A stretch of 22,013 nucleotides of DNA from JBBCJT01 sp037190665 (GCA_037190665.1 JBBCJT010000143.1:1-22013); one strand, 5' to 3'. Counted from the first letter of the stretch, positions 1 through 8,031 are shown. Notes: generated from the letters alone by a model not told the origin. Program-made: numbers and translations.

Positions 1-2
1 CG

Positions 3-812
3 CTACACCGCCATCTCCACGCACACCGGCACGTGGTCCGACGCCTGCGGCCAGTCGCGCGCGTCCTTCAGCACCGTCTGCCGCACCAGCGCGCCCGCCA
101 TGTCGCGGCTGACCCAGATGTGGTCCAGCCGCCGTCCGCGGTCGGAGGCGCGCCAGTCGCGGTTGCGGTACGACCACCACGTGAACAGCTTGTCCGTCTC
201 CGGCACGAAGTGGCGCACCGCATCGTGGAAGTGCGTCTGCTGCCAGGCGGTCAGTCCCTCCGTCTCCGGCGGCGTGTGGGAGACGACGGTGAGGAGCTGT
301 TTGTGCGACCACACGTCGTTGACGAGCGGGGCGATGTTCAGGTCGCCCACCAGCACGCTGCGCATGACCGCGCCGCGCGCTGCGAAATGCGCCGTCGTCT
401 CCGCCACGAAGTCGAGCTTGTGGCGGAACTTCGGGTTCAGCTCCGGGTCCGGGATGTCGCCGCCGGCGGGGACATAGAAATTGTGCAGCTCGACCGGCTC
501 GCCCGGCGTGTCCACCCGCACGGAGAGATGCCGGCAGTCGCCGCGGGCGCACCAGTCGGGCGAGTCCGCGATCAGCTCGATCGGCCGGCGGGAGAGGATC
601 GCCACGCCGTTGTAGCCCTTCATTCCCCGGTACAGCACATGGTCGAAGCCGAGCGCGCGCACGCCGTCCATCGGGAACAGCTCGTCCGGCACCTTCGTCT
701 CCTGCAGGCAGAGGACGTCAGGCGCGAGCGCGGCATCCAGACGCAGGAGCAGCGGCAGGCGCAGCCGCAGCGAGTTGATGTTCCAGGTGGCGATACGCAG
801 CGTGACGGGCAT
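3..812 (-). CDS. xth: Exodeoxyribonuclease III (AP endonuclease)
   Basis: 269-aa enzyme of the exonuclease III / AP endonuclease family, which cuts DNA 5' of abasic sites and removes 3' blocking groups during base excision repair in the cytoplasm. Family residues are visible in order: IATWNINSLR at the N-terminus (Asn11), LQETK with metal-binding Glu38, NFYVPAGGD with Tyr113, GDLN with Asp157 and Asn159, RRLDHIW with Asp230, and the final SDHVPV with catalytic Asp259-His260. The length is normal for the family. The open frame runs further upstream, but the chosen ATG directly precedes the conserved first strand and has GAGGA just in front of it. It is the last gene of a minus-strand series after lolA and the amidotransferase. 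A strong terminator lies between it and the amidotransferase, so it probably has its own promoter. Confidence 0.95.
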   Translation of the reverse strand: MPVTLRIATWNINSLRLRLPLLLRLDAALAPDVLCLQETKVPDELFPMDGVRALGFDHVLYRGMKGYNGVAILSRRPIELIADSPDWCARGDCRHLSVRVDTPGEPVELHNFYVPAGGDIPDPELNPKFRHKLDFVAETTAHFAARGAVMRSVLVGDLNIAPLVNDVWSHKQLLTVVSHTPPETEGLTAWQQTHFHDAVRHFVPETDKLFTWWSYRNRDWRASDRGRRLDHIWVSRDMAGALVRQTVLKDARDWPQASDHVPVCVEMAV

Positions 813-896
813 GGGTCCTCGGGGCCGGCGGAAGCGGGCGCGGACCCTGCCGGGGCGCGGCGTCATGGACAAGATGGGGAGCGGGGTGCCGATCCG

Positions 897-926
897 AAAA
901 CGCCCCGCCAGGGGGGTGGCGGGGCG
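897..926 (-). terminator. Rho-independent terminator after the amidotransferase gene
   Basis: A perfect 9-bp GC stem (CGCCCCGCC at 901-909 paired with 918-926, 8-nt loop) is followed on the minus strand by TTTT (AAAA at 897-900 on the plus strand). It lies about 145 nt past the amidotransferase stop and upstream of xth, so it should end that transcript. The rest of the 813-1071 gap shows no gene. Confidence 0.8.
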
Positions 927-1071
927 CCTCGTTCTTCCGATCGGAACGTCCGTCTGGCCAGGCAGGGGAAACCGGACCCGGCGGATCGTCGGCCCGTCCT
1001 GAACTTGCCGACCGGGGAATCTTAGCGGAGCTTCGCCGGCTGTCCAGCGCCAATTGCACGCAAGACGTGTT

Positions 1072-1860
1072 CTATCCCACAGCAGGCAAAGCGAAATTTC
1101 CCGCCCAGGTTGTGCGGTCCCGGACCGCATTCGCGAAGGCGGCAAATATCCCGCGGCTGACGGGATCGACGGCGAAGTCGTATTCGGGGTGCCACTGCAC
1201 GCCCACCACGAACGGCGCGGTGGCCAGCCGCACGGCCTCGATCGTGCCGTCGGGCGCGGTCGCCTCGGCCACGAGCCCGGTGGCGAGCCGGTCCATGCCC
1301 TGGGTGTGCAGCGAATTCACCGCCACCGTGGTCGCGCCCGCGATGCGGTGCAGCCAGGTGCCGGGCGTCAGGCGGATCTCGTGCGCCTTGCCCTGGCGGA
1401 TGCGCGGGTCGGGCTGCATCGGCGTGGAATGGTCTAACCGTCCGGGCAGGTCCTGCAACCGCTGGTGCAGGCTGCCGCCGAGCGCGACGTTCAGTTCCTG
1501 CATGCCGCGGCAGATGGCGAGGATCGGCAGGCCGGCGGCGATGGCCGCGCGGATCAGCGCGAACACCGTCGCGTCGCGGGCGTGATCCTCCGGCGTCCCT
1601 TCGGGGTGCGCGGGGCCGTTGTAGCGGTCCGGCGCGACGTTGGAGCGGCTGCCGGTGAGGATGATGCCGTCCAGCTTCGCCACCAGCGTGGCGACGTCGG
1701 ACCGGTCGCCGTTGGCCGGGACCAGCACCGGCGCGCCGTCGATGACCTCGTCGACCGCGCGGACATAGGTGTCGGAAGCGGCGTGTTTGGCCATCCCGAA
1801 CGCGCCGAAGGCGATGGAACAGCAGGAGATGCCGATCAGCGGCTTTATCGCAGGCGTCAT
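1072..1860 (-). CDS. Class I glutamine amidotransferase, PuuD-like (gamma-glutamyl-GABA hydrolase family)
   Basis: 262-aa protein of the peptidase C26 / class I amidotransferase fold. The nucleophile elbow reads ILAICRGMQELN with Cys117, and the His-Glu pair of the triad lies in GVQWHPE (His224, Glu226). The sequence also has the LTGSRSNVAPDRY substrate loop and the HSTPMQP segment typical of gamma-glutamyl-gamma-aminobutyrate hydrolases (PuuD). Members hydrolyse gamma-glutamyl amides such as gamma-glutamyl-GABA in putrescine breakdown. No other puu genes are nearby, so the substrate here is an inference. The ATG was chosen because it begins the conserved PLIGISC strand; upstream residues in the open frame look non-homologous. 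It lies 96 bp downstream of lolA on the same strand and is followed by a strong terminator, so lolA and this gene may be co-transcribed. Confidence 0.85.
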   Translation of the reverse strand: MTPAIKPLIGISCCSIAFGAFGMAKHAASDTYVRAVDEVIDGAPVLVPANGDRSDVATLVAKLDGIILTGSRSNVAPDRYNGPAHPEGTPEDHARDATVFALIRAAIAAGLPILAICRGMQELNVALGGSLHQRLQDLPGRLDHSTPMQPDPRIRQGKAHEIRLTPGTWLHRIAGATTVAVNSLHTQGMDRLATGLVAEATAPDGTIEAVRLATAPFVVGVQWHPEYDFAVDPVSRGIFAAFANAVRDRTTWAGNFALPAVG

Positions 1861-1956
1861 GCTGATCGGCGAATGTCGATGCTTCGCGCGGCAAAACAAA
1901 GACAAAAAATGCGGCGCATGCCTGTGCCGCGATCCGCGCGCCGCAGGCGGCGGCCC

Positions 1957-2574
1957 TCAGCCCCCGCCGCCGTCCGGCCTGCGCAGCGAGTTCGGGTCCA
2001 CGAAGTCGAACAGTTTCGCGTCGAAATTGCCGCCGAGCTGGACGTCCGACAGGCTGACACGGGTTTCCTGCCGCTGCGCATCCACCACCCGCCACTGGCG
2101 CAGCGCCAGCGGGTCGTCGGCGAAGACGAGCGTGAGCGTGCCTTCCGCCGGGCTTTCCGTCCGCACCAGTGAAACGTCCAGCCCGCCGGGGAATCGGCTG
2201 ACCCCGGTGACGGTCACGTCGCCGGACAGGCTGGTCTGCTCGCGCAGCAGGATGCCGAGCGGCGTGCGGGAGACCGGTACGGTGGAGGTCTGCTTCAGCG
2301 CCGAGTCGTGGAAGGTGAACATCCCCCGGCCCGCGACCAGCAGCAGCGGCGTGGGCGGGTCGTACTCGAACCGCATCCGCCCGGGCCGGGCGAGCCAGAC
2401 CGTCCCGCGCGCCGTGCCGCCATTGGCGGAGAGCTGCAGGAAGCGCGCCTTCAGCGTGCGCAGCCCGTTCAGGTACGCCTCCACCCGCGCGATGTCGGCG
2501 CGGTCGCGGGCGCTCAGGCCCTGGGCGAAAGCGGGGGTGGCGAGGGCGGACAGCAGCAGGGTGCGGCGTTTCAC
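1957..2574 (-). CDS. lolA: Outer-membrane lipoprotein carrier protein LolA-like
   Basis: 205-aa periplasmic protein of the LolA family, which ferries lipoproteins from the LolCDE complex to the outer membrane. A GTG start gives VKRRTLLLSALATPAFAQG, a signal peptide with cleavage expected near AFA-Q (residue 17). The mature part has the LolA pattern: FLQLSANGG, the RPGRMRFEY segment, a VAGRGMFTFHD strand, TPLGILL, and a C-terminal VSLSDVQLGG/FDFVDP region. The length is normal. The open frame extends upstream, but only the GTG places a signal peptide at the N-terminus. Alphaproteobacteria often have ftsK-lolA-xth in a row. Here ftsK is absent and an amidotransferase sits between lolA and xth, so the usual cluster seems rearranged. 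The 130 bp up to the transporter stop hold no recognisable gene. Confidence 0.85.
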   Translation of the reverse strand: MKRRTLLLSALATPAFAQGLSARDRADIARVEAYLNGLRTLKARFLQLSANGGTARGTVWLARPGRMRFEYDPPTPLLLVAGRGMFTFHDSALKQTSTVPVSRTPLGILLREQTSLSGDVTVTGVSRFPGGLDVSLVRTESPAEGTLTLVFADDPLALRQWRVVDAQRQETRVSLSDVQLGGNFDAKLFDFVDPNSLRRPDGGGG

Positions 2575-2704
2575 CCCGCCGATGTGCTGCGCGCGGCCGC
2601 GCGGTGCAAGCCGGTGCGCTCCGCAATCCGGCGTGACGTGATATGTTGCGAAGACGGAAGATGCCCACACGCTCGATGAGCCGCGGACCGCTGACAGGCG
2701 GCGA

Positions 2705-3871
2705 CTACGCGCGCCGCCATTTCTCCGCCGCGAGGCTGCCGAGCGCACCCGCCAGGATCAGTGCGGCGAGCGGTACCGGCGAGCCGTGTGCCGCCACCGC
2801 CGCGGCGGCGCCGAACAGTGCGCCGAGCAGGAATTGCAGCGTGCCCATCAACGCCGATGCGCTGCCCGCGCGCGCGCCCTGATGCTGCAGGGCTTCCGCG
2901 GCGGCGTTGGGCACGGTGAAGCCGAGGGCCGCCATGCACAGCATCAGCGGCGGCATCAGCCACCATCCGTTCGCCGGATGCGCGATGGCCACCGCGAGCA
3001 GCAGCAATGCCGCGGACAACAGCCCGAGCACGCCGCCGCGCAGCGCGCGGTCGAGCGAGACGCGGCGCAGCATCCACGCATTGAGCTGCGAGGCGAGGAT
3101 GAAGCCCGCCGCATTCATGCCGAACATCGCCGCGTAGGCGCCGGGCGACATGCCGTAGCCGCCGATGAACACGGCGGGAGAGGCGGCGATGTAGGCGAAC
3201 AGCCCGGCAAGCCCGAGGCCGGAGGCCAGCGCGGGTGCGAGGAAGCGGCGGTCCGCCGCGACCGAGAGATAGTCGCGCGCGATGCCGCGCAGCCCGGTGA
3301 TGCGCCGCCGCTCCACCGGCAGCGTCTCCGGCAGGAAGCGCCAGACCAGCAGGGTCGAGACCAGGCCGTAGCCCGCCAGTATCCAGAAGATCGTCCGCCA
3401 GCTCGCGATGCCGAGCACCGCGCCGCCCAGCGACGGCGCGAGGATCGGCGCCGCGCCCATCACCAGGATCAGCCGCGACATCAGCCGCGCGCCGGCCGCA
3501 CCGGCCGCGAGGTCGCGCACGATCGCGCGCGGCACCACCATCCCCGCCGATCCGCCGAAGGCGGCCGCCATGCGCAGGCCCGACAGCGTCCACAGATCCG
3601 GCGCCAGCGCGCAGCCGACGCTCGCGGCCGTGTAGAGCGACATGCCCCAGATCAGCGGCGTCCGCCGCCCCAGCCGGTCGGCGAGCGGCCCCTGCGTCAT
3701 CTGCCCGACCGCGAGGCCGACGAAGAACGTCGCGACCGTCACCGGCGCCTTGCCGGGCGTGCCGAACGCCGTCTCCATCGCCGGGAAGGCGGGGAGGTAC
3801 ATGTCGATCGACAGCGGTCCCACGGCGGTGAGGGTGCCGAGCAGGATGGGGAGCCAGACGGGGATCGGCAT
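2705..3871 (-). CDS. MFS multidrug exporter, Bcr/CflA family
   Basis: 388-aa inner-membrane transporter with about twelve hydrophobic segments, the normal size for the drug:H+ antiporter DHA1 group. The first helix carries GPLSIDMYLPAFP, a hallmark of Bcr/CflA proteins, and the loop after helix 2 carries the MFS motif A version GPLADRLGRRTPL (about residues 61-73). Family members export drugs such as bicyclomycin or chloramphenicol, or natural compounds, using the proton gradient. The substrate cannot be read from sequence. The ATG is preceded by AAAGAG at a good ribosome-binding distance and starts the first helix directly. It is divergent from the baeRF-like gene, with 139 bp between the two starts that must hold both promoters; I could not identify convincing hexamers there. 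Confidence 0.9.
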   Translation of the reverse strand: MPIPVWLPILLGTLTAVGPLSIDMYLPAFPAMETAFGTPGKAPVTVATFFVGLAVGQMTQGPLADRLGRRTPLIWGMSLYTAASVGCALAPDLWTLSGLRMAAAFGGSAGMVVPRAIVRDLAAGAAGARLMSRLILVMGAAPILAPSLGGAVLGIASWRTIFWILAGYGLVSTLLVWRFLPETLPVERRRITGLRGIARDYLSVAADRRFLAPALASGLGLAGLFAYIAASPAVFIGGYGMSPGAYAAMFGMNAAGFILASQLNAWMLRRVSLDRALRGGVLGLLSAALLLLAVAIAHPANGWWLMPPLMLCMAALGFTVPNAAAEALQHQGARAGSASALMGTLQFLLGALFGAAAAVAAHGSPVPLAALILAGALGSLAAEKWRRA

Positions 3872-4010
3872 CAGCTCTTTGTGCACCGCAACGAACGCCG
3901 CCGCCAGCGCGGTGTTGCGATGGCGGGATCGCAGGGATTGCCCTGGCGGCCCGGCTGGCGGCCGATCGTTTCTGCTGTACAAGGCCGCCGGTTTCACCGG
4001 AGCGCATACA

Positions 4011-5132
4011 TTGCTGCACATAGATTTGCCGTCCCGTGCTGAGGTCGAGGGTCTCGTCGCGCATCGCGGGCGACCGGCGGTGTCGATCTATCTGCGCACC
4101 ACGCCCCTCACCCAGGGCGCGCAGGCGGATCGCATCGAGTTGAAGAACCTGCTGAAGACCGCGACCGCCGAGATGGAGGCGGCCGGGGCGTCCCGGCGCG
4201 AGGTCCGGCCGATCGAGGAAAGCTTCGAGGCGCTGATCGACGACGACGCCTTCTGGGCGCGGCAGGCCAACAGCCTGGCGGTTTTCGCCACACCCGCCTC
4301 GCTGCGCACCTTCCGCCTGCCCAACCACCTGACCAGCGCGGTGGAGGTGTCGGACCGCTTCCACATCAAGCCGCTGCTGCGTTCGATGACCTTCCCGCAC
4401 CATGCCTACGTGCTGGTGATCAGCATGGGCGCGGTCCGGCTGCTGGAGATCTCCGCCGACCTGCCGCCGCACGAGGTCAAGGTGCCCGGCCTTCCGGACG
4501 GTGCCGCGGATGCGCTGCGCCGGCGCAGCCATATCGAGCGCAGGGGCGACATGGCGAGCGGCGAGGCCACCAGCGAGAACGCCTCCATGACCCGCTACAG
4601 CCGGGCCGTGGACCAGGCGCTGCGCCCGGTTCTCGCCGGCCATGAGCGGCCGCTGATCGTGGCCGCCGCCGAGCCGCTGGCCTCGATCTTCCGCAGCGTC
4701 TGCCACTATCCCCATGTCGCCCCGCAGGTGATCCCCGGCAGCGCCGACCACACCCCGGACCACGAGCTGGCGACGGCCGCGCGCGGTGTACTGGACGGCA
4801 TCTATGCCGGGCAGATCGAGGCGCTCGCGGAGCTGTACGCGGCGCGCGGGGTCCAGGGTCGCGCCACCGGCGACGTCGCGCATGCCGCCCGTGCGGCGAC
4901 GTTCGGTGCGGTCGACACGCTCATCGTGGACATGGATGCCGAGGTGCCGGGCCATGTCGGCGAGGAGGACGGTGCGGTGACGCTGGACAAGGTGGCTGAC
5001 GGCGTGAACTACAGCGTGACGGACGAGATCGTCCGCCGCGCCCTGCTCTCCGGCGCGCGGGTGGTCGCGGCCCGGCGCGCCGACATCCCGGGCGGCGGCG
5101 ATCTGGCCGCCATCCTGCGCTACCCCGTCTGA
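4011..5132 (+). CDS. baeRF/eRF1-like domain protein (function unknown)
   Basis: 373-aa soluble protein resembling the bacterial archaeo-eukaryotic release factor-like (baeRF) families. The middle segment HHAYVLVISMGAVRLLEISADLP matches their typical strand pattern (a 'lalsq..vrLfe' strand). The C-terminal third, with ERPLIVAAAEPL, VNYSVTDEIVRRALLSGARVV and a closing LAAILRY, matches the eRF1-like carboxyl domain. No GGQ peptide-release motif is seen. Family members are proposed to act on ribosomes or RNA, but no reaction is established. There is no ATG at the homologous N-terminus. TTG at 4011 is chosen because GGAG lies 8 nt upstream (3999-4002) and the next residues LHIDLPSRAEVEGL begin the conserved region. 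It is divergent from the MFS gene and convergent with yggS. Confidence 0.75.
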   Translation: MLHIDLPSRAEVEGLVAHRGRPAVSIYLRTTPLTQGAQADRIELKNLLKTATAEMEAAGASRREVRPIEESFEALIDDDAFWARQANSLAVFATPASLRTFRLPNHLTSAVEVSDRFHIKPLLRSMTFPHHAYVLVISMGAVRLLEISADLPPHEVKVPGLPDGAADALRRRSHIERRGDMASGEATSENASMTRYSRAVDQALRPVLAGHERPLIVAAAEPLASIFRSVCHYPHVAPQVIPGSADHTPDHELATAARGVLDGIYAGQIEALAELYAARGVQGRATGDVAHAARAATFGAVDTLIVDMDAEVPGHVGEEDGAVTLDKVADGVNYSVTDEIVRRALLSGARVVAARRADIPGGGDLAAILRYPV

Positions 5133-5137
5133 TCCCC

Positions 5138-5155
5138 GCCGGCCTTTCGGCTGGC
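5138..5155 (+). terminator. Possible terminator hairpin after the baeRF-like gene
   Basis: GCCGGCC at 5138-5144 pairs with GGCTGGC at 5149-5155 (one G-T wobble, TTTC loop), 5 nt after the stop codon. There is no T-run, so this is a weak call. The remaining bases up to the yggS stop at 5241 contain only a small GGAGG/CCTCC hairpin. Confidence 0.4.
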
Positions 5156-5240
5156 GTCGGTCCTCAGCCCGGCCCTCTCTCCTCCTCGTTCACGGGAGGG
5201 AGCGCCGGGTAAGGAGGCGGCCTCCTCAGCCCGTCTCCGT

Positions 5241-5924
5241 TCAGCCGCGCGCGCCGAAGATCGCGGAGCCCACGCGCACATGCGTGGCGCCTTCCTCGAT
5301 CGCGATGGTGTAGTCCGACGACATGCCCATCGACACGACGCTGAGCCCCAGCTTCGCCGCGAGTCCGGCCAGGAAGGCGAAATGCGGGCGCGGATCGGCA
5401 TCGGCGGGCGGGATGCACATCAGCCCGCGCAGCCGCGCGCCGAACCGGCCCATGCAGTCGCGTGCGAAGGCTTCGGCATCGGCGCGGGGGACGCCGGATT
5501 TCTGGCTCTCGTCGCCGGTGTTGACCTGCACCAGCAGATCCGGCGTGCGTCCTTCCTTCGCCATGGCGTCGGCGATCGCGTCGGCCAGCCGTGGCCGGTC
5601 CAGGCTGTCGATCGAATCGGCCACACGCACGGCGTCGCGCGCCTTGTTGGTCTGCAGCCCGCCGATGATGTGCAGGCGCAGGCCGGGATGGGCCTCGCGC
5701 AGCGCGGGGAACTTGGCCGCCGCCTCCTGCACCCGGTTCTCGCCGAACGCCATCTGCCCGGCGGCGAGCGCCGCGAGCACGGTCTCGGCCGGATGCGTCT
5801 TCGAGACCGCGATGAGCGTGATGTCCTCGGGCCTGCGGCCGGCGCGCGCCGCAGCATCGGCGATGCGCGCGCGGACGGCGGCGAGGTTGGCGGCGATGGT
5901 GCTGGCGGAGGGCTGATCGTCCAT
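5241..5924 (-). CDS. yggS: YggS-family pyridoxal-phosphate homeostasis protein
   Basis: 227-aa PLP-binding protein of the YggS/PLPBP (alanine racemase-like TIM barrel) family, which buffers cytosolic pyridoxal phosphate and affects amino-acid metabolism. The PLP lysine is Lys42 in ITLIAVSKTHP. Other family signatures are GENRVQEA, the HIIGGLQTNK motif, LVQVNTGDESQKSG, and the phosphate-binding end SMGMSSDYTIAIEEGATHVRVGSAIFGAR. The length is normal. The start ATG at 5922-5924 is the only Met that gives the usual short lead before the NLAAVRARI helix; the longer open frame upstream lies antisense to the neighbouring gene. The start codon overlaps the divergent ThiE-like gene's start codon, so there is no intergenic space on this side. 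Confidence 0.93.
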   Translation of the reverse strand: MDDQPSASTIAANLAAVRARIADAAARAGRRPEDITLIAVSKTHPAETVLAALAAGQMAFGENRVQEAAAKFPALREAHPGLRLHIIGGLQTNKARDAVRVADSIDSLDRPRLADAIADAMAKEGRTPDLLVQVNTGDESQKSGVPRADAEAFARDCMGRFGARLRGLMCIPPADADPRPHFAFLAGLAAKLGLSVVSMGMSSDYTIAIEEGATHVRVGSAIFGARG

Positions 5925-6468
5925 GGATCGCGACCTTGTCCGATGGGCGCGCGCGGTCAAGGCGCGACGAAGGCTTGCCTTCCCCCCGCTGTGGCTGTTC
6001 GCCGATGCCGCGCGCGTGCCGGACCTGGAGAAGGCCGTGGCGGCACTCCCGCGGCGGCTGTGCGGGCTGGTGTTCCGGCCGGAAGGATACGCGCCGGACA
6101 TGACCGCGGCCGTGATGCGCGCCTGCCGCCGCCATAGCGTTCCGCTCGTGGTGGCGGCGGGGCGGGTGCCGCCGGGTGCCGGCCGCCATCTCCGCCGCGG
6201 CTACGGCAGGGCCCATGGTTTCGCCACCTCCTCCGCCCACACCCGCGCCGAGGTGATCCGGGCGCGGCGCGCGAAGGTCACGCTCGTGTTCGTCTCGCCG
6301 GCCTTTCCTACGCACTCGCATCCGGGCGCGCCGGCGCTGGGACCGTTGCGGTGGCTGGGCATGGCGCGGGGCGGATGGGCGGCGGCGCTGGGGGGGATCG
6401 ACGGGCGGAGCGTCCGGCGGCTGCCTGCCGCGGTGGCCGCCGGAGCCATTGGTGCACTGTTGCCATGA
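5923..6468 (+). CDS. Thiamine-phosphate synthase/TenI-like protein
   Basis: 181-aa TIM-barrel protein similar to the ThiE/TenI superfamily. The recognisable part is the C-terminal half: ATSSAHTRAEV (the 'S.H...E' region), then VTLVFVSPAFPTHSHPGAPALGPLRW, which matches the ThiE strand and loop 'GPifpT..K', and an ALGGID strand as in ThiE. It is shorter than typical ThiE (about 210 aa), and the pyrophosphate- and pyrimidine-binding residues of true ThiE are not evident. A TenI-like or diverged thiamine-phosphate synthase role is therefore possible but unproven. The ATG (5923) overlaps the ATG of the opposite-strand yggS gene inside the palindrome CCATGG. No thi genes are nearby. The stop is followed after about 20 bases by the leader of the first porin. 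Confidence 0.6.
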   Translation: MDRDLVRWARAVKARRRLAFPPLWLFADAARVPDLEKAVAALPRRLCGLVFRPEGYAPDMTAAVMRACRRHSVPLVVAAGRVPPGAGRHLRRGYGRAHGFATSSAHTRAEVIRARRAKVTLVFVSPAFPTHSHPGAPALGPLRWLGMARGGWAAALGGIDGRSVRRLPAAVAAGAIGALLP

Positions 6469-6489
6469 CCCCCTGTGGCGTGTTCGCCA

Positions 6490-6513
6490 CAGTGCGGCGG
6501 AAATGCCGCGCCC
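6490..6513 (+). promoter_or_regulatory. Conserved hairpin block upstream of porin 1
   Basis: A 24-nt block, repeated without change at 8589-8612 upstream of porin 2, contains a GCGGC/GCCGC hairpin with a GGAAAT loop. It lies 175 nt before the porin 1 start and 176 nt before the porin 2 start. It belongs to the duplicated unit, but exact identity where flanking bases have drifted suggests constraint. Its role is unknown. Confidence 0.5.
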
Positions 6514-6528
6514 AGGCGTGACAGGCCG

Positions 6529-6557
6529 TTGCAGCCGCGATCCGGGCGAGGCAAGAC
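6529..6557 (+). promoter_or_regulatory. Candidate promoter of porin 1
   Basis: TTGCAG, a 17-nt spacer, then CAAGAC. The same arrangement (TTGCGA, 17 nt, CATGAC) lies at the matching place before porin 2, although the spacer bases differ. The -10 is poor. This would give an untranslated leader of about 100 nt. It is a low-confidence guess based on conservation. Confidence 0.3.
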
Positions 6558-6627
6558 TTTCCCTCAGGTCCGGCAGCCTGCGCCCGTGGGGGTACCGTGG
6601 GGATCCGGGGCGGGGCCTGGTAAAGGC

Positions 6628-6645
6628 GCCGGCAGCAATGCCGGC
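6628..6645 (+). promoter_or_regulatory. Leader hairpin just before the porin 1 ribosome-binding site
   Basis: GCCGGC, loop AGCAAT, GCCGGC: a 6-bp stem ending 6 nt before the AAGAGG ribosome-binding site (6652-6657). The porin 2 leader has the same stem with a C-to-T change that keeps a G-U pair, so the structure appears retained. Confidence 0.5.
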
Positions 6646-6664
6646 ATGAAGAAGAGGATTAAGA

Positions 6665-8008
6665 ATGCGCAAGGTTCTTCTTGCCGGTGCCGCGATCGGT
6701 GCGATCGCCCTGGCAGACGCGCCGGAAGCGTTCGCGCAGCGGACCGAGTTCCCGCAGCCGTTCGCTCCCACCAACGCCGGCCCCGCGCTGCGCACCACGC
6801 CGGGCGTGACTGTCCGCCTTGCTGGCCGCTATCGCTTCTACGCGGGCTACATCGACCAGGATGCCGACTCCGCCGCTGACGGCAGCAGCCTGAGCGACTA
6901 CGACTTCTTCGACTACGCCCGTCTGTGGACCGGCTTCGACGGCTTCGCCGAGAACGGCCTGCAGTATGGCGCCACCCTCGAGATCCGCATGGGTTCCGGT
7001 GGTGATGCCCGCGGCGACGCCCGCGGCAACCTGCGCTACCGCCGCATGTACGGTTATGTCGGCACGCCGACCATGGGCCAGCTGCGCGTCGGTTCGGGCC
7101 AGGTCCAGGCCGTCGAGCTGATGTATGTCGGTCACATGAACGGCAAGTACGGCACCGGCCTGTGGGACGGTGACGCGCCCGCGCTGATCGTCGGCCCGTC
7201 GAGCGTTGCGAACAACTTCTGGTTCTCGGCCTCGGGCGGCAACAACAACACCGCCATCGGCTACTTCTCGCCGCAGTTCTTCGGCTTCGACTTCGGCGTG
7301 TCCTACTCGCCGAACAGCGGCAACTTCGGTGGTGACGGCGCCTGCGGCTCGGTTGGCCCGAACTGCGACCGCCTGAGCGACTCGACGAGCACGGCCGGCA
7401 CGATCAAGCCGACCGACATCTTCGACATCATGGCGCGCTACCGCGGCACGTTCGGCGGCGTCGGCCTCGCGGCCTCCGGCGGTTATCGCGGGTCCAGCAC
7501 GGTCGACGGCGTTGGCACCGTCAACACGTTCGACGGGCTGAGCCTGGGCATCGTCGGTGCCGAGGGCTCGATCGCCGGCTTCACCTTCGGTGGTAACATC
7601 ACCTGGGGTAAGGGCAACTTCGCCAACGGCCTGACGGGCGCCGCGAGCGGCATGACCCCGCTGGCCAAGCGGACCCCTGGCGGGCCGGGCCTGACCACCG
7701 TTGTCGACAACGACAACATGTTCGGCTGGCAGATCGGCGCCGGCTACACGTTCGGCGCGTTCAGCGTCGGCGTCGCCTACGGCGAGGTCGACTCGGAAGG
7801 CAGCCAGACTGTGTCCTCCGACCGTAGCGACAAGATGTTCGGTATCGGTGGCTCCTACGCCGTCGCCCCGGGCTTCAACCTGTTCGCCGAGTACATGTAC
7901 GGCGAGCGCAAGGAGACCGGCTGGAACTTCGTCACCGGCACTGCCGGCACGGCGAACAACTCGGTCGACGTGAGCATGTTCATCATCGGCACCGCCTTCA
8001 ACTGGTAA
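6665..8008 (+). CDS. Outer-membrane porin (copy 1)
   Basis: 447-aa outer-membrane beta-barrel porin of the alphaproteobacterial Porin_4 type, forming a diffusion channel for small solutes. A signal peptide (residues 1-24, cleavage AFA-Q25) is followed by long amphipathic strands rich in Gly, Asn and aromatics, e.g. VRLAGRYRFYAGYIDQD, NGLQYGATLEIRM and GFDFGVSYSPNSGNFGG. The chain ends in AFNW, a terminal aromatic as recognised by the Bam machinery. Cys227 and Cys234 (GACGSVGPNCDRL) may form a loop disulfide and are kept in the paralogue. AAGAGG lies 7 nt before the ATG. A strong terminator follows 23 nt after the stop. Porin 2 downstream is collinear and closely similar apart from a 2-residue length difference near residue 340. 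Changes cluster in presumed surface loops such as residues 67-79. Confidence 0.93.
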   Translation: MRKVLLAGAAIGAIALADAPEAFAQRTEFPQPFAPTNAGPALRTTPGVTVRLAGRYRFYAGYIDQDADSAADGSSLSDYDFFDYARLWTGFDGFAENGLQYGATLEIRMGSGGDARGDARGNLRYRRMYGYVGTPTMGQLRVGSGQVQAVELMYVGHMNGKYGTGLWDGDAPALIVGPSSVANNFWFSASGGNNNTAIGYFSPQFFGFDFGVSYSPNSGNFGGDGACGSVGPNCDRLSDSTSTAGTIKPTDIFDIMARYRGTFGGVGLAASGGYRGSSTVDGVGTVNTFDGLSLGIVGAEGSIAGFTFGGNITWGKGNFANGLTGAASGMTPLAKRTPGGPGLTTVVDNDNMFGWQIGAGYTFGAFSVGVAYGEVDSEGSQTVSSDRSDKMFGIGGSYAVAPGFNLFAEYMYGERKETGWNFVTGTAGTANNSVDVSMFIIGTAFNW

Positions 8009-8031
8009 GCCGAGGCTGAGCGAAACGGACG

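Noticed and set aside
2571..4955. Very long minus-strand open frame (794 codons) across the MFS and baeRF-like genes
   Set aside because: It lies in a different frame from the MFS gene and antisense to the baeRF-like gene, is dominated by Arg, Ala, Gly and His, and has no domain. It is a by-product of GC-rich codon use.
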